Of a stretch of 64,000 nucleotides of DNA, positions 19,321-31,706 are shown piece after piece; position 1 is the first letter of the stretch; the number at the start of each line of letters is the position of its first letter. Origin of the DNA: Datura wrightii (Eukaryota; Streptophyta; Magnoliopsida; Solanales; Solanaceae); the NCBI GenBank assembly GCA_035772735.1, contig JASDFA010000003.1:102152501-102216500 (forward strand). The letters are read 5' to 3'. The notes under the pieces are model-generated. The model saw only the letters and a list, made by a program, of their open reading frames with translations. It had not been told where the DNA came from and did not search any database. The position numbers and the translations under genes were made by a program.

Positions 19321-21557
19321 GAATTGCTCTAAATTAGTGTCTATGTGTCCCTAGCTGTGAAGTGAATATTTCTCCCTTCTGGACCTCTGAAAAAATAGTG
19401 AGTTTCTGGCCATCTTTCGGTAAGTCTAAGTTTAGGATATAAACTATATCGAAAGTGACGTTGCCTTTTGAAATAAAGTTGTATTTAGTATTGATTGATA
19501 TGTTTATGAATGCAGTTGGGAGAAAACAGTTAAAGTACCGGCCGAGCTTCGTCCGACAGACGAATAGTTCAAGGATAAGGTATGTAAAGTTAGTTTCCTC
19601 GGCAAGTTAAGAAATGTTGAGACAGTATAGTAAATTACGGACCAGTAGAATGTTCAGAAGTCGAGTATTGCGTTATTATGAATATTGGTACGATGTGAGA
19701 AACATTGGGTTGTAACGTATATGAAACCTATCAGTATGATACAGATTCTAACGCAAGTGTTAGAGATTGCCCAGTATACTCAGTATGTAATGTGATATGC
19801 CATGTTAAGATATGGTTGTATTCAGTTGAAACCCCGTATAGTAATGCAATACCCGTAGAGCTCTTCAGAAATAGAATAGCTGACTAAAAATGAAGTTCAG
19901 AAAGCATGTCAGGAATAGTAGATCGTGTTACTATAGAAAGTCAGTATACAACATAGTTCAGCAGAAAGATTATATTCGCACACACATATATAGTACTTCC
20001 AGCCTCAGCATGTATTAAGCATGTACATATTTCTATCACCTAATCCAGCATATAGTGTATACAGAAACTTAGTAAACAGTAGAGTTTTCAGCAGAAACAT
20101 TATCTTATGTAGCATTTGCCCAGTACAGCCCGGCAGGAGACTATATTCATATTTATATATCTTTACCTGCCTCAGCACGTATTAAATACGTACAGATTAC
20201 TATCATTAGCCCAGCATGTAATATATATGATACTTTACCCCTATTAGCCTCAGCATGTGAGATACACAGACAGTGTTACTAGTTGAGACCGTTGTATTGT
20301 TTGGGGTTGGATTACCTAGCATCCATGACCGCCCAGGGTTAATAGTTGTATCGACTTGTCCACCAGAGGACGAGGATACGTCACTCTACGGAGTGGCATG
20401 CCGTCCCGCCAGGGGACGAAGATGGGATGCCAGTTTTTCCCCATATTTGTGCCTTGATCGGCCCTTACACACCCCAATCGAGCGGATACGCCCGGGTGCA
20501 GATTCAGGAGTCCTCCGGACTCAGATGCAGTTATAGTCAGGGGCTCAGCGAGCCCAAGTGCATACCCTGGGACCGGCAGGATGCTTACAGCCACTATAGG
20601 AGATGGGATGACCGGGGTAGGGGTATAGATTCTGTGCTGGTTGTACCTCCCGGCTTATGGGGGCCGGGTAAGTTTTGTGTGTGCTATGTTATGTTATTTC
20701 ATGTTATGCCATGTTAAGTTAGATACAAGTAGATCAGCAGTAGCACGATACGTTTCCAGGTATGACTCTCATCCCTTCCAGTAAAGATTGAGAGAAGGTA
20801 AGGTTTACATTATCAGACAGTTAAGTTATTCCTTCTACTTCAGTTTCATCAGTTATATTATTGCTTTCAGATTTTGTTCTCAGTTATTGCTTTACATACT
20901 CAGTACCAGCGGTACTGACGCCCAGTGGGGCGTTGCATTACTTGCCTGCAGGTAACCATAGACGAGCAGGCGATACCACGTGATCCCCATCAGCGGTTGA
21001 GTATTCAGCTCCTGTCATCCGGAGACTGAATTTCTAGAGGTGTAGTCCAGTTCTTTTTGTTGTACAGTACGGGTAGGTCGGGGCCCTGTCCCGATCATTT
21101 CTATTATCTTTCCTAGAGGCTTGCAGTCTGTTTATATTCCATGTGGTCAGATGAGCCGGTCGTGAGAGGCCGTGCAGCTGCATAGTTGTTAGCATTCCTT
21201 CTTTCTATTGTGATGGTCGTGTGGGGCCATAGTTATCAGTAGTGGTGACCTTGCCGGTCACGTAGGTTTTTAATACGTTATGATTGAATTGCAGATAACT
21301 AGACAGCATGGTGGCCTTGTCGGCCCGCATAGGTTCCCCTAAATTACCATGTTTCTGGTCAGCTGATAATACAGGTACAGAAGGAGATAGGCCATTAGGC
21401 CGGGGGCTGTATTTAGAGCCGTTATATAGCCCTTTGTTTCCAGAAATGTGAGTCAGAGCCAGCTAGGCACCAGAGGTGCCCAGGCTTAACAGTTTAGCAG
21501 GTTAGGTCCTAGTAGGGCACCAGGTGCCAGTCATACCCCCCAAGGCGGGGTGTGACA
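19321..21557 (+). repeat. Truncated family C-like LTR within A1, plus orientation
   Basis: This sequence ends with CAAGGCGGGGTGTGACA, the reverse complement of the start of family C LTRs, and contains the CAGTGGGGCGTTGCATTACTTG block matching the reverse of 52900-52930. Its beginning is cut: no TGTTACACC start is found. Sequence after 21557 is not a primer site, so it is a fragment rather than part of an intact element. ORFs at 20273-20717 overlap on both strands and are not genes. Confidence 0.7.
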
Positions 21558-22827
21558 TTTTATATCTATTTAGATTTAAATTCCTACAAACTATGCCTAA
21601 TTATGCATATTTCATGAAAGTTCAAGTTATGATTTCACTTTGATTTTGACGTTCATTAACCCATTATGATTTATGACTTATGATAGGATTTCTTCCAAAT
21701 ACTTATTACAAATTTATGAAATATCAAGTTTACACATGTTTACAAGTATGCACAGATTTCATGATTAGCGAATTTATGACTCTTATCCAATTCATGGGCC
21801 CTTGTTCATGGCTAAACATGTATTTTAAATGGGGATCAATGATGATGTTACTTATTTAGCCATGAACTTCATCAATGATTTTACGATTATTATACGAGCC
21901 TAATGTGCATGTTTTTGGAAGCAGTGTCTAGCATTTTGTATCCTGGCATTCAAAGGAATACGCCAGTGTCTTAGAACTACGTGCCACCATAGTTTATTTA
22001 TATATATATTCCAATATTAACGGATCCCCTCTTCGTGATATCACATACTTCACGTCCCTTGCTAGCAAGCCTGGGATGACTCTGCCCACTTGAGTGAGAT
22101 AGTTGGGGCATCATGTAAGGCTCTACCATGATGGTGTTAGTTATACGAGTCCCCCCATTGTTCCTCATTATTTTCGCCTGGTTATGTTTATGAACATTGA
22201 CTCAAGTTATTTTTAATAAAGCTTTTCTCCTATGATTATGATTATGAATGATTTACGAATGTTTTGAAAACCTTGAGCCTTAAGTTTATATTATGATATT
22301 TACGTTATGATCACGTTGTCCTACACTTATGAGCTATGATGTATTTTAAACTATCCATTTTACTTACCTTGAATACTTGGTACATTCCACGTACTAACCA
22401 CATACTTTATGCTATATCCTCTTATGATACAGGCTCCGACATCCAGGCTCAGTTCCGCTAGTCAGATCTCCGGAGTTAGCTATTCTCAGTATCTGTTGGT
22501 GAGACCTCATATTGCGAGGGCCCTATCTTATCGGTTGTATTACGTCTTTCAGTTTCATACTGGTCGGGCTAGTTGGGGGTGTTGTCCCATCAGCCCATCA
22601 GAGATGTTAGAGGCTTTCAGACTTTGTGTAGTAATCAGCTTGTCATGTATGATGTAAATTCTAGTGTTGATGCTATGTTATGTTTAGACTTCCGCTATAT
22701 TTAGTATGACAAATCTTCCGCTTTTACTAATGGAGTTAGATGTATGTTCATGTCATGGGTCGACTTGGAGTCTCTGGGGACTCCTCGTCCCGTTTATCAA
22801 TCCAGGCCTAAGTTCAGGTCGTTACAT
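21558..22827 (+). repeat. Family D-like LTR fragment, plus orientation
   Basis: Shares blocks with the reverse of the D LTRs, for example TGACTCTGCCCACTTGAGTG (22078) and AGTTGGGGGTGTTGTCCCAT (22570). It ends GGTCGTTACA. The first part is truncated. No coding sequence. Confidence 0.65.
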
Positions 22828-23100
22828 TGGATGAATGCAAGGATGGGTCATCCTTGAACTAATGGTTCATTGATTTGCCCTGTGGTATCAAACTTCTTTA
22901 AAATGTCAAAATCTGCCCAGAACTGCCGAGTGGTTGTATGAGTTGTTCTTTGATTATACGAACAGTTATTTCTAATCATTGGAGTAAGTTTAGAGAGTGA
23001 TTCAGATTTAGAGAAAGAACCAATGTTATCATACAACGGTTCATTGTATGTAGCAACGACCCGTGGTGTTAGTTGTTGGTTCTGCCAGATTACTTTTTAA
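22828..23100. other. Unassigned 270-bp segment
   Basis: Lies between two D-like LTR pieces. I see no primer site, frame or repeat that identifies it. Confidence 0.4.
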
Positions 23101-24659
23101 GTTCAGCATTCTGGAATATTTTGGTAAAATCCTATTATTTTTAACTCCTGAATGACTTTATTTTAGGCTTCCTTAAGGGTTGATTAATAGGTTAATCTAA
23201 GCCTAATCCCTCACTGTTTTCAAAACACTGCAGGTTGGATCTCTCTCAAGGAATGTTAGGGTTCTTCATCATCTTCTTCCTAATTTCCCTTGGGTCTTAA
23301 AGTCAACTTAAAGATACATCAAGACCAGATATGTAGGGCCATGAATAGGGGATTTCTTCCACCCTCATACCCAATATCAAGTTAATTCCATGAATTCAAG
23401 CCTCCAATCATATTTTTATTAATTTCTGGAGTTGGACCCAATTTTTATAAAATATATTATGGTCTTCTATGAATTCAAGTCTCTTATGATTCAATCCATA
23501 TTTTATGATTGTGAATGCATGTTTTCTACAAGTATCTCTCATGAATCTATGATTTTCATATTAAATGATTTTATTCAATTATGTATGATTTAATGAATCG
23601 CGAGCTTAGTTTTCATGGCTAGTTCATGCATGATAAATATGACTATGATTTTGATGATTTTTAACTAGCTCATGCAAAATCAAGTATGTTTCATGATTAT
23701 GATTACGAGCAATATGCATGTTTTAAGAGTAGTATCTAGCATTGAGTAGGCCAGAGTTCAGTGTACCCAGGTCTTAGAACTACGTAACACAATACGTATA
23801 TATTTATATTTGGGGCCTCACCAGAGAGTGTTTCTCCCAGCCCAATGGGGCTCAGGAGTGATATCAAACCATTATTGTTCTTTGACCTAGCAAGTCTTAG
23901 GGCGACTCTACCAACTTGATCAAGATAGTTGGGAATCACGTGCTCATTCATCATGGTGTCGATTATCTCCCATTGTTCCTCATGTTCTAATATATTCATG
24001 TTAATGATTTATGATATTATGTTTTACAGTATGATTGACCCATTGATAAGTTTATAAGCTTCCACATATGATTTCAAACATGTTAACCCATATGATTTAC
24101 TTTGACATCCTTAGGTCATTATGTTTTAGCTTATGATGAATATTTAATGCTTATTACTATCTAATAACTATGATTTTTACATGTTGTACTTACTTTCATT
24201 TTTACTTACCTTAAATACTCAGTACATTCAAAATACTGACTGCTTACTTCTGTGATATATCATCTCATGATATAGGTTCGCGTGATCAGTCTCAGCCCCG
24301 AAATTAGCTTCGCCCCCACATAAGTCAAGTTCAACCCTAGCATGGGTGAGTCCTCATGATATGATGATATTAGTTTTTTGGTCATATGTTTTTTCTTTTA
24401 TGTCTTTCAGATTTTAGATTTTGGTAGAGCTAGTTGGGGGTGTTGTCCCATCAACTCGGCTATGATTAGAGGCTTTTCAGATAGTATGTATAGATGTTCA
24501 GCGATGTTGGCATGTAGCCCGTTCATGCTTTACGAGATTCTAGACTTCCACTTAGTTATGTGCTCTTAATAATGCTATGTATATTCCATGGATTAGTTTG
24601 GAGTCATTCCTAGTTCTAGGTCCCGTATCGCGGTCCAAGTCCATGCTCGGGTCATGACA
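23101..24659 (+). repeat. Second family D-like LTR, plus orientation
   Basis: Shares the CTACCAACTTGATCAAGATAG block (23907) and AGCTAGTTGGGGGTGTTGTC (24427) with the D family, and ends GGGTCATGACA at 24659, 4 nt before an initiator-Met primer site. The 5' boundary is approximate. Confidence 0.7.
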
Positions 24660-24663
24660 AACT

Positions 24664-24960
24664 TGGTATCAAAGCAATGGGTGTAGGTATATCCTAGGGT
24701 GTCTGAAAGCAGCGTTAAGTAGAGTCATTTTCATGGGTGTGAAGCGCGCTACACTTAAGGGGAAGAGGCTACAAGACATTTTAGAAAACTTCCCTTCTTT
24801 CATGTACTATGTCGTGTGATGGAGCTCAACTTTCTTTATTCCTCTAACTTGTGATATATTATTTTGAAGAACATGCCTCCTCACTGAGTTAATAAAATAA
24901 GGAATGGAAATAGCAATGGCCATGGAATGGCAACAGAGATGGGCATCAGCCAGCCCAACT
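24664..24960 (+). pseudogene. Primer site and gag leader of a truncated plus-strand D-like element
   Basis: TGGTATCAAAGC (24664-24675) is a one-mismatch initiator tRNA-Met primer site, 4 nt after the LTR. The leader block GTCTGAAAGC...TAAGTAGAGTC matches the reverse of 29510-29545. A gag start can be read at 24871 (ATGCCTCCTC) but is stopped within five codons. Similarity ends near 24960. Confidence 0.65.
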
Positions 24961-25732
24961 AATAACAACGAGTTTAGGAAGATCCTAAATTCGAAATTGA
25001 ATATTAGGGTTCGGAAACAAATATAGAAAAGAATCAGAAAACTAGAAATAAACATATGGGAAAGTCAAAGGAACAATCCAAGAATTTCCAAGGATTTGAT
25101 ATTATAAAGCCTTGACAAAATCCAAGGAACAACTTATAGATTTATGGAAGAAAATCTAATTCCTTTACTTGATAAAACAAATAAAAAAGATATATTCGGA
25201 TATTGACCGCTTTATGAGTTACTACAGACAACAATTAGTATGTATAACTAATTTCCTTCTAAATAATACCAAAAAGGAATCAAATATATCACAAGAAGAG
25301 ATTACCTTATACCTTAAACTATGAAACTAGTAAAGGTTGAATGATAAATTCTCAAAAAACAAGCAACAAAGGTTCAAAGAACTCTCAAAAAATTATTAAA
25401 CTCAACGTAATATATTCTTAATGAATGAAAAAGCACTCCTATTTATAGAATAAAAAGGGTGGCTTCCAGCCTTAATAAAACCTTAAAAGAACAATCTAGA
25501 ACATAGAAAAAATCCCTAGCTTGGTGGCCAAGGTAAAAACTAAAACCCTAATAATTGTGGCTGAATTAAGGACTTTTTAAGCCCTCTTGGTCATGGCTTT
25601 TGCGCCCCATTTGGGCTTGATGGGGGCTGTTGATTTTATCTCCACTTAAGGGAAGAAGTTGGCCTCCTTTTGGGCTGATTTTTGGCTCTTTCAGACACCA
25701 CTTTGGACCTCTTCAAGGCTGACTTTTGAACC
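24961..25732 (-). other. Probable 3' non-coding region/LTR of another gypsy element
   Basis: AT-rich sequence downstream (minus strand) of the pol C-terminus at 25733. It contains TATTTATAGAATAAAAAGG near 25440, a possible TATA box, but I could not find a matching second copy or clear TG/CA ends. Confidence 0.4.
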
Positions 25733-25984
25733 CTAATGTTCATCCTCTAAAACTACAACTTGGGCTTCCAAATAGTTGTAGTATTTGGACAATTCATCTC
25801 CCTCTTCTTCCCCAACAAAACACCTTTGAATCTGTGATTGAAGCCCATTCAACTTGTCATTGAACTCCTTTGTTTGAGATCTTGTCATGGGCCTCTTTAG
25901 AGCCTCTAAAGCTTCATCCTTGTCCTTTAATGGAGTAGAGCTTCCATGGATGCTATCATTACCTTCTTCTTGAAGAAAATTCAC
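25733..25984 (-). pseudogene. C-terminal fragment of another gypsy polyprotein
   Basis: 84 codons ending in a stop. RPMTRSQTKEFNDKLNGLQS resembles the (G)PMTRS(R/Q) tail found at the C-terminus of a class of plant gypsy polyproteins. It is not family A sequence: the A2 counterpart region (50430 downward) continues gag instead. It is the right end of the mosaic insert, joined to A1 gag at about 25985. Confidence 0.5.
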
Positions 25985-26830
25985 CCTTCAAGCACTCCCC
26001 CTACTTTCCTTGCTCCACCCCTTGAAGAATCTGCATTCCATTCTGGATTGCCTTGTGAAATTCGGTTGAGCAAAGTGTACAGCTCCTCATAGGTCTTTTC
26101 CAGCGCTTGCCCTCCAGATACTGAATCTAACAGAATTTTAGTGTGGGGTTCCAAACCCTCAATGAATATGTGTACCAACATCTCATTGGACTGATGATGA
26201 TGAGGACAGTCCCGCAACATGGATTTAAATCTTTCCCAGGCTTGATATAGATTTTCCCCTTCCCTCTATTTAAAACTTAGAATTTGACTTCTAAGTCTGG
26301 CTGTTTTACCAGAAGGGAAAAATCTGATCAAAAACTTCCGCGCAAGATCATCCCACGTTGATATAGAATTGGGTGGTTCATCTTTTAACCACCTCTTGGC
26401 TTCACCAAGTAAGGAAAATGGAAATAAGGTGAGCCGAACATAATCAGGTGACACTCCAGCGGGTATATAAGTGTCACTTATCTCCAAAAAGTTCTGGAGA
26501 TGTTGTTGTGGATCTTCATGAGGGAGTCCGATAAATTGCCCGCTTGTGTGCAAAAGTTGCACCTATTCTGCTTTAATTCAAACCTCCCTCCAGGCTCTAG
26601 TTTGCGGATGCTAGAATGGACATTATTGGCGTGTGGGATTGCCACCTCGCGAACCGGCCTTGCTGCTGCTTCATCGGGCACTAACACGCCCGCACAACTG
26701 GTGGATTTTGTTGCTCCATCATAGACTGTTTAAGCAACTGCAGCTTCTTTCGAAGAGCTTCTCTACCTTGACTATGAAATTCACGTTCAGGCTCTAAGTA
26801 AGATTCCACCAGCTCTTTGTCCCTTGTCAG
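25985..26830 (-). pseudogene. A1 gag, truncated and broken
   Basis: This is the capsid part of an Athila-type gag. 26562-26266 reads GQFIGLPHEDPQQHLQNFL, GVSPDYVRLTLFPFSLLGEA and FLIRFFPSGKTARLRSQI. A TAG at 26266 is followed in frame by 26220-25981 (LRDCPHHHQSNEMLVHIFIE). The N-terminal segment (26687-26560, VREVAIPHANNV) is in another frame. The C-terminal third, including the zinc knuckle present in A2, is replaced by the mosaic. No in-frame ATG is seen at the 5' end, as in A2. Confidence 0.85.
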
Positions 26831-26948
26831 TGTTCACAGAAACAAAATCTGCAAAATACAGGCTAAGACCAAGTTGTTAACACTTAAGAAAATAAAAATA
26901 CAAATACAGTAAATTTACACTAAACACAATTTTACAAATCGCCTAGCC

Positions 26949-26966
26949 TCCCCGGCAACGGCGCCA
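26949..26966 (-). other. Primer-binding site, tRNA-Asp, A1
   Basis: The plus strand reads TCCCCGGCAACGGCGCCA, identical to the plant tRNA-Asp(GUC) 3' end including CCA. The element strand is therefore an exact primer-binding site. A 7-nt spacer separates it from the 5' LTR. Confidence 0.92.
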
Positions 26967-26973
26967 AAAAACT

Positions 26974-28432
26974 TGTTCGGTCTGCTGCTCAGGTTGGTAT
27001 TATATATTATAAACCGACACGCAAGTGCACGTGGTCAAACAAGTAATAAAGTGGCTAAGTAGCCAAGTATCGATCCAAGGAGGCTCAAGATACGTAAAAT
27101 TGCCTAGTTTACTATATTCCTATTTCACTTCTAATTATGCTAACAACAATGTAACCAAGAGTTACTTGAGTTTTTGTTTCTAAACTATATATACTACAAT
27201 AAATACAAACTATTTACTTGTGAGTTTAGACAATGGATATGAACATGCCAAGGTTAAGAACAAGTAATGAACTTGATAATCATGATAATTTGGTTAATCT
27301 CTTCTTCATGCTGCTAGCCAAGAACATTTGCCTAGAAATTAAAACTCTCGTATTTAATTTCACTTTAGAATCATAAACCATCCGTCTACATTTCTGTGAT
27401 CAAATGCAATTTATGACCTAGCACTACAATTCCGGTTCCTAAATTGACTAATACGGCTTTCAAGTATATTTCTATCAGGAAAGCACATCAAAACCCAATT
27501 TTCCCAAATCAAGTTAAGAACAATACCCTATTAATTCACAACTTTCCAATTTCTTGCTCTTTCGAGTGAAATTGGACTTTTTAGATGTACATTAACGTTG
27601 CCAAGCACTAATGCAGTAAGAACAAGAATTAATAGAACAACATTAAAGAAGAAGAAGAAAACCATATCATTTACAATCAAAATTCATTACACGTGTTCAA
27701 AACCTCAGCAAGGAAGAGAATTAGCCACTCATTCTTGGATTGATCATCCTAAAATGAGTGTAAATCATACGTATAATTGATAGAAAGAAGAAAGGAAGAG
27801 AAGAAATCCCTTAGCTTTTTCGTTCTTCAACTGCTACTAACCCACGTTCCTGCTCTCCACTTCTGAACTCAGTCTAAAAAGCTAAAAAAAACTTAAAATA
27901 AACCTAAGTGTGCTATTTATACTAGAGGGAAATTTTTCCCGAAATAACAAGCAACGTGTCACGGAGGCCAACGCGGAGCACTGCCTCCGTGACACGGCGT
28001 GGACGCGGACCTTCACTGGAATTTCAGGGTCCGGTAAATTAACCTCAACGTGGCACGGAGGCCATCGCGGAGGCCTATCTCCGTGCCACGGAGCTGACGC
28101 GAAGGCACACTGGAATTTGCCATTTTAATTCATGTTCAGGCAGTGTGCTACCGCGATGGTAGTGTGGCACGGCTCCATCGCGGAGCCCTTATAAAATGTG
28201 CATTCCAAGGTCTTTTCCACGCTCGCATCCAATTCCAACTCCGATATAGTTCCAACATGCATTTTAGCTCCTAAAAATCACATTTACCTGCAAAACAAAT
28301 GCTAATCATGTTGGTTAGTATAAATTCGCATTTTATTACTAATTACATGATATTATATACACATTGCACAACAAACAAGGTAAAAATGATATGTTTTAGT
28401 ATCACTTGGGCATATAAATCTGCCCAAGATCA
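26974..28432 (-). repeat. A1 5' LTR
   Basis: 1459 bp, nearly identical to 12585-14045. TATA box at 27914-27921, hairpin array at about 27955-28190. The ORFs at 27910 and 28299 read through the array and are not conserved proteins. Followed by the CCTCT duplication at 28433-28437. Confidence 0.95.
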
Positions 28433-29372
28433 CCTCTCTGATCCCTCGATCCCGAAGCCCTGCTCCTCTGATCACCCTTGGGTCTGGATGGAACACTAGC
28501 TGATGATGGTGCTGGGGCTAGTGATTTTTTCTGAAACTGTGGGCGGTAACCACCGCCAGACCTATGATGTGAAAACCCATGACCATCTGTCCGAGCCCTC
28601 TTTGCCTCCCTCTCCCTCACATGAGCTGCCTCCATCTGCTGGGCGTACAACACTATCGTAGGAAAGTCCATATCCTGCTTGAGCATAGCAGTCCTGCAAT
28701 CCTTGTCTAAATAACCAGCCACACCATGAATGAATCGGCTCACCCGTGCCCTCTGATCCATCACTAACTCTGGGCGTACTATGAAAAACGAGTGAACTCA
28801 AGTGAATACTCCAACACTGTCATCTGTCCCTTCTTGAGGTTCACATACTCCGCTGCTTTCAACTCCCTCATCTCTCGAGGGAAGAATCTGTCGAGAAAAG
28901 CCATGTGGAACTCATCCCAACTGATATGGCCCGCTGTTGCTGCCCTGCTGTCCTTCCATTGCTTGTACACAATATGAGTGATCTCTTTTAGCTGATATGA
29001 GGCCAAGTCCACACACTCCCCATTTGTCTCCCCCATAATCCGAGTGACCTTCAAGATCCCTTTAATGAACTCGTGTAGATCCTCGTCCACCTTTGATCCT
29101 ATAAAATCAGGAGGGTTCATTCTCAAGAAGTCTCCAATCTGAGTTGCCGCTGCATTGCCATTCTGTGGGACCTGCACAACAGCCTGCTGGTTGACTTTAG
29201 CGATCAAGGCCTACTCCAACATTTGAATAACCGCCCGAAACTCAACATGGGCATTTTGCTCTGGTGCCTAGGGCTCCTGAACAGGTGGGGCCTGCTGATG
29301 CCCATGGTCATTGTCACCCCCGTGGCCTTCATCATTTCCATTCCTCCTTCTGTTCATTCTTCTAGGAGACAT
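28433..29372 (-). pseudogene. Outer D copy (D2): gag, interrupted by A1
   Basis: This is the gag of a gypsy element. The start is ATGTCTCCTAGAAGAATGAA at 29372, matching MAPRRMNGRKNG in D1. 29207-28779 reads IGDFLRMNPPDFIGSKVDED, then MAFLDRFFPREMRELKAAEY and MTVLEYSLEFTRFS. 28764-28438 continues with VSRFIHGVAGYLDKDCRTAM and a basic/Gly region (HHRSGGGYRPQFQKK). A stop at about 29210 and a frameshift at about 28775 break it. The zinc knuckle lies on the far side of A1. Confidence 0.88.
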
Positions 29373-29565
29373 AATTCTGAAATCACGAATTGCACGAATT
29401 AGAAGGATGGAGAGACTTTTCATCACACAACATAGAACATGAAAGAAGAGAACATTTCCTAAACGCCTAGTAGCCTCTTTGTCATAGGTGTGTCACGCTT
29501 CACACCCATGAAAAAGACTCTACTTAACGCGGCTTTCAGACACCCTAGGACACTTCAAACCTATT

Positions 29566-29581
29566 GCTCTGATACCAAGTT
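29566..29581 (-). other. Primer-binding site, initiator tRNA-Met, D2
   Basis: GCTCTGATACCA on the plus strand is the exact initiator tRNA-Met 3' end; a 4-nt AGTT spacer follows. The intervening leader (29373-29565) is non-coding and resembles 36560-36750. Confidence 0.88.
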
Positions 29582-31706
29582 AATCATGACACAGACGTAC
29601 ACCTGGATCGTAGACACGGGACAATGGACCCCGAGAGACCACAAGTCGACCTATGGCACATGCATACATCAAATCTCATTTAATAAAGTAGAAAACATAG
29701 CATAAAACATACCGGAAACATAATCATAGTATAACAACCAAAAACACTAGACATATGCATAAACTGAGTTCTACATCCTGTCTGAAAGCCTCTACTACAT
29801 AAGATGGGTTGATTGGACAACATCCCCAACTAACCCGAACAATACTGAAACATAAGATAATATAAGACTCTGTGAAACAGCCCTCGGAACATGAGGACTC
29901 TCCAATAAGCTGAGAACGTAAGATGAGATGGACTAAGGATGAGGATGAGCCTGAGGTTCGGACCCTCTATCATGAAACAATATATCAAAGAAGGTATGCG
30001 GTCAGTACATGGAATGTACTGAGTATGAAAGGTAAGTAAAATGGACATTTAAAAGTAAAATAAAAGTCATAAGTAAATATAGGAGAAGGACATCATGCAT
30101 ATATCATAAACTCCATAAGAAAACATAAAGCTCAAGGCTTTCAAATCATTCATAAAGAGTTCATAATCATAATCGTAAGTAAACATTATCAAAGCATAAC
30201 TTGAGCTAATAACGTAAATATAAAAATGCATAAAACATGCTGAACAATGGGAGGACTCTTCATAACCGACACCATCATGGTAGATCCTTTCATAATGACC
30301 CACTATCTCGCTCAAGTGGGCAGAGCCGACCCTGACTTGCCAGTTAAGGGTCATGCATTAGGCGTGATATCACATTTGAGGGTATCATTATCAATACATC
30401 ATATCATTAGAAACCCACGGTGGAACGTGGTTGTGAGACACTAGCGTAGTCCTTTGAACGCCGGGCTGCTCGGTGCTAGACACGACTCCCAAAAACATGC
30501 ATATAGACTCATATGTAAATCAATAACATCATGCATTAAGATTCATTGGCTAAAATATAACATTTATCATCATTGATCCCCTTTAAAACATTCTTAGCCA
30601 AGAATCATAGGCCCTCTTCATTGGCCAACATCATAAATCGATAAATCATGTAATTCACTTCATAAATCATAAATCATTCTTCAACATGTGGGCATTTTCC
30701 AATACCTCATCATATTCAATTCTTTCAAAATATTCTGATAAACATGGGTATCTTGAATTCATGCTTTTCTGTCATCAATAAATTCAAAATATTGAATATT
30801 CATCATAAATCATAACTCTCATGAACTCTCATAAATGGGCATTCTAGATTTAAAAAGCTTGATACATGATTTAAAAGAAAATAATATAAAACCTGCCCAT
30901 CATTCATAATTCTATAATTAAAATGCAATTAAATCATACCCATAAAGAGAAATCTCATTTTCATGCATTTGGGTAAAACCCCATGGAATTGAATAGGAGA
31001 ATCCATGATTTAAATCGAAATTTGGGCATGGGTGTGAAAGAATTTCACCCATTCTAAAATCCTACATACTTGGGGATGGACTGATTTCTAAGTTCCTTGA
31101 AAACCCACAAAGAAATTGATGGAAACTTGGAGGAGAAGACCTTGAATATCCCTAAAACCTCTCTAAAAGCTCTTGCATGGGAATGGGTATGCATTAGTGA
31201 CTTAACCCACCTTAAAGACCCTATTATGACCTTAAAACGACATAGTTGAGTCCTTAAACATTTAGGAAATTACGAGAAGGCCCTTACTAATTCGTAGAAA
31301 GTAACTGCCAGGTGAACCTAACGAGTGACCTGACGACTCATCAGGACGGGAAATTACTCGTCGTGTTGCCCGCCAAGTACACTGCCTCATCCTCTATTAA
31401 AAGTCCATAGGCTTGCTCACGACCCCCCTCATGAGTCGTTGGGATAGGCCATGACTCGTGGGGTGCCATCCATTAGGTACACTGGGAGCTTTTTCTAACT
31501 TAACCCCAACCTCACCCCACGAGTGACATGACGACTCATAAGGACTGACCATGAGTCGTTATCTCCCTTGTGGGGACCTCGATCCTTCCTTTATTCTAGG
31601 CCTTCCCACGAGTCGTCCCACGACTCGTCCTGTGCCTGTAACATAAATTCCAGAATTTTACCATTTCAACACCCGGGTCCGATCTTTGAGCTCTCAGGGT
31701 ATAACA
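29582..31706 (-). repeat. Family D LTR shared by two internal regions
   Basis: 2125 bp. On one side is the primer site and gag of D2; on the other, the polypurine tract and chromodomain end of D1. It is therefore at once the 3' LTR of D1 and the 5' LTR of D2. It ends GGGTATAACA. The expected TG at 29582 has decayed to AA. The array of ACGACTCGT-type words lies at 31313-31640. ORFs at 29830-30444 are artefacts. Confidence 0.88.

Larger units (their letters stand above)
12585..28432 (-). mobile_element. A1: non-autonomous family A (Athila-like) retrotransposon with a mosaic insert
   Basis: The element is bounded by two near-identical LTRs (12585-14045 and 26974-28432) and a perfect 5-bp duplication. 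In element orientation: 5' LTR, tRNA-Asp primer site, broken gag (26830-25985), a 6.7-kb foreign mosaic (19321-25984), protease (19318-18595), stem-loop pair, internal promoter module, leader intron, ORF2 (17185-15965), a second polypurine tract, a long non-coding 3' region, polypurine tract and 3' LTR. No RT, RNase H or integrase of its own is present. Part of gag/protease is missing at the mosaic. Confidence 0.92.

Noticed and set aside
20273..20717. Overlapping ORFs on both strands that could be a small gene
   Set aside because: They lie in a family C LTR fragment whose other copies do not keep the frames.
24961..25732. Possible endogenous pararetrovirus or host intergenic DNA
   Set aside because: No coat, movement or RT motif. 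Its position after a gypsy C-terminus fits a 3' untranslated region better, though the assignment stays weak.
26949..26966. Sequence identical to the 3' end of a plant tRNA-Asp gene
   Set aside because: Only the last 18 bases match and there is no upstream cloverleaf; it sits 7 nt from an LTR, so it is the complement of a primer-binding site, not a tRNA gene.
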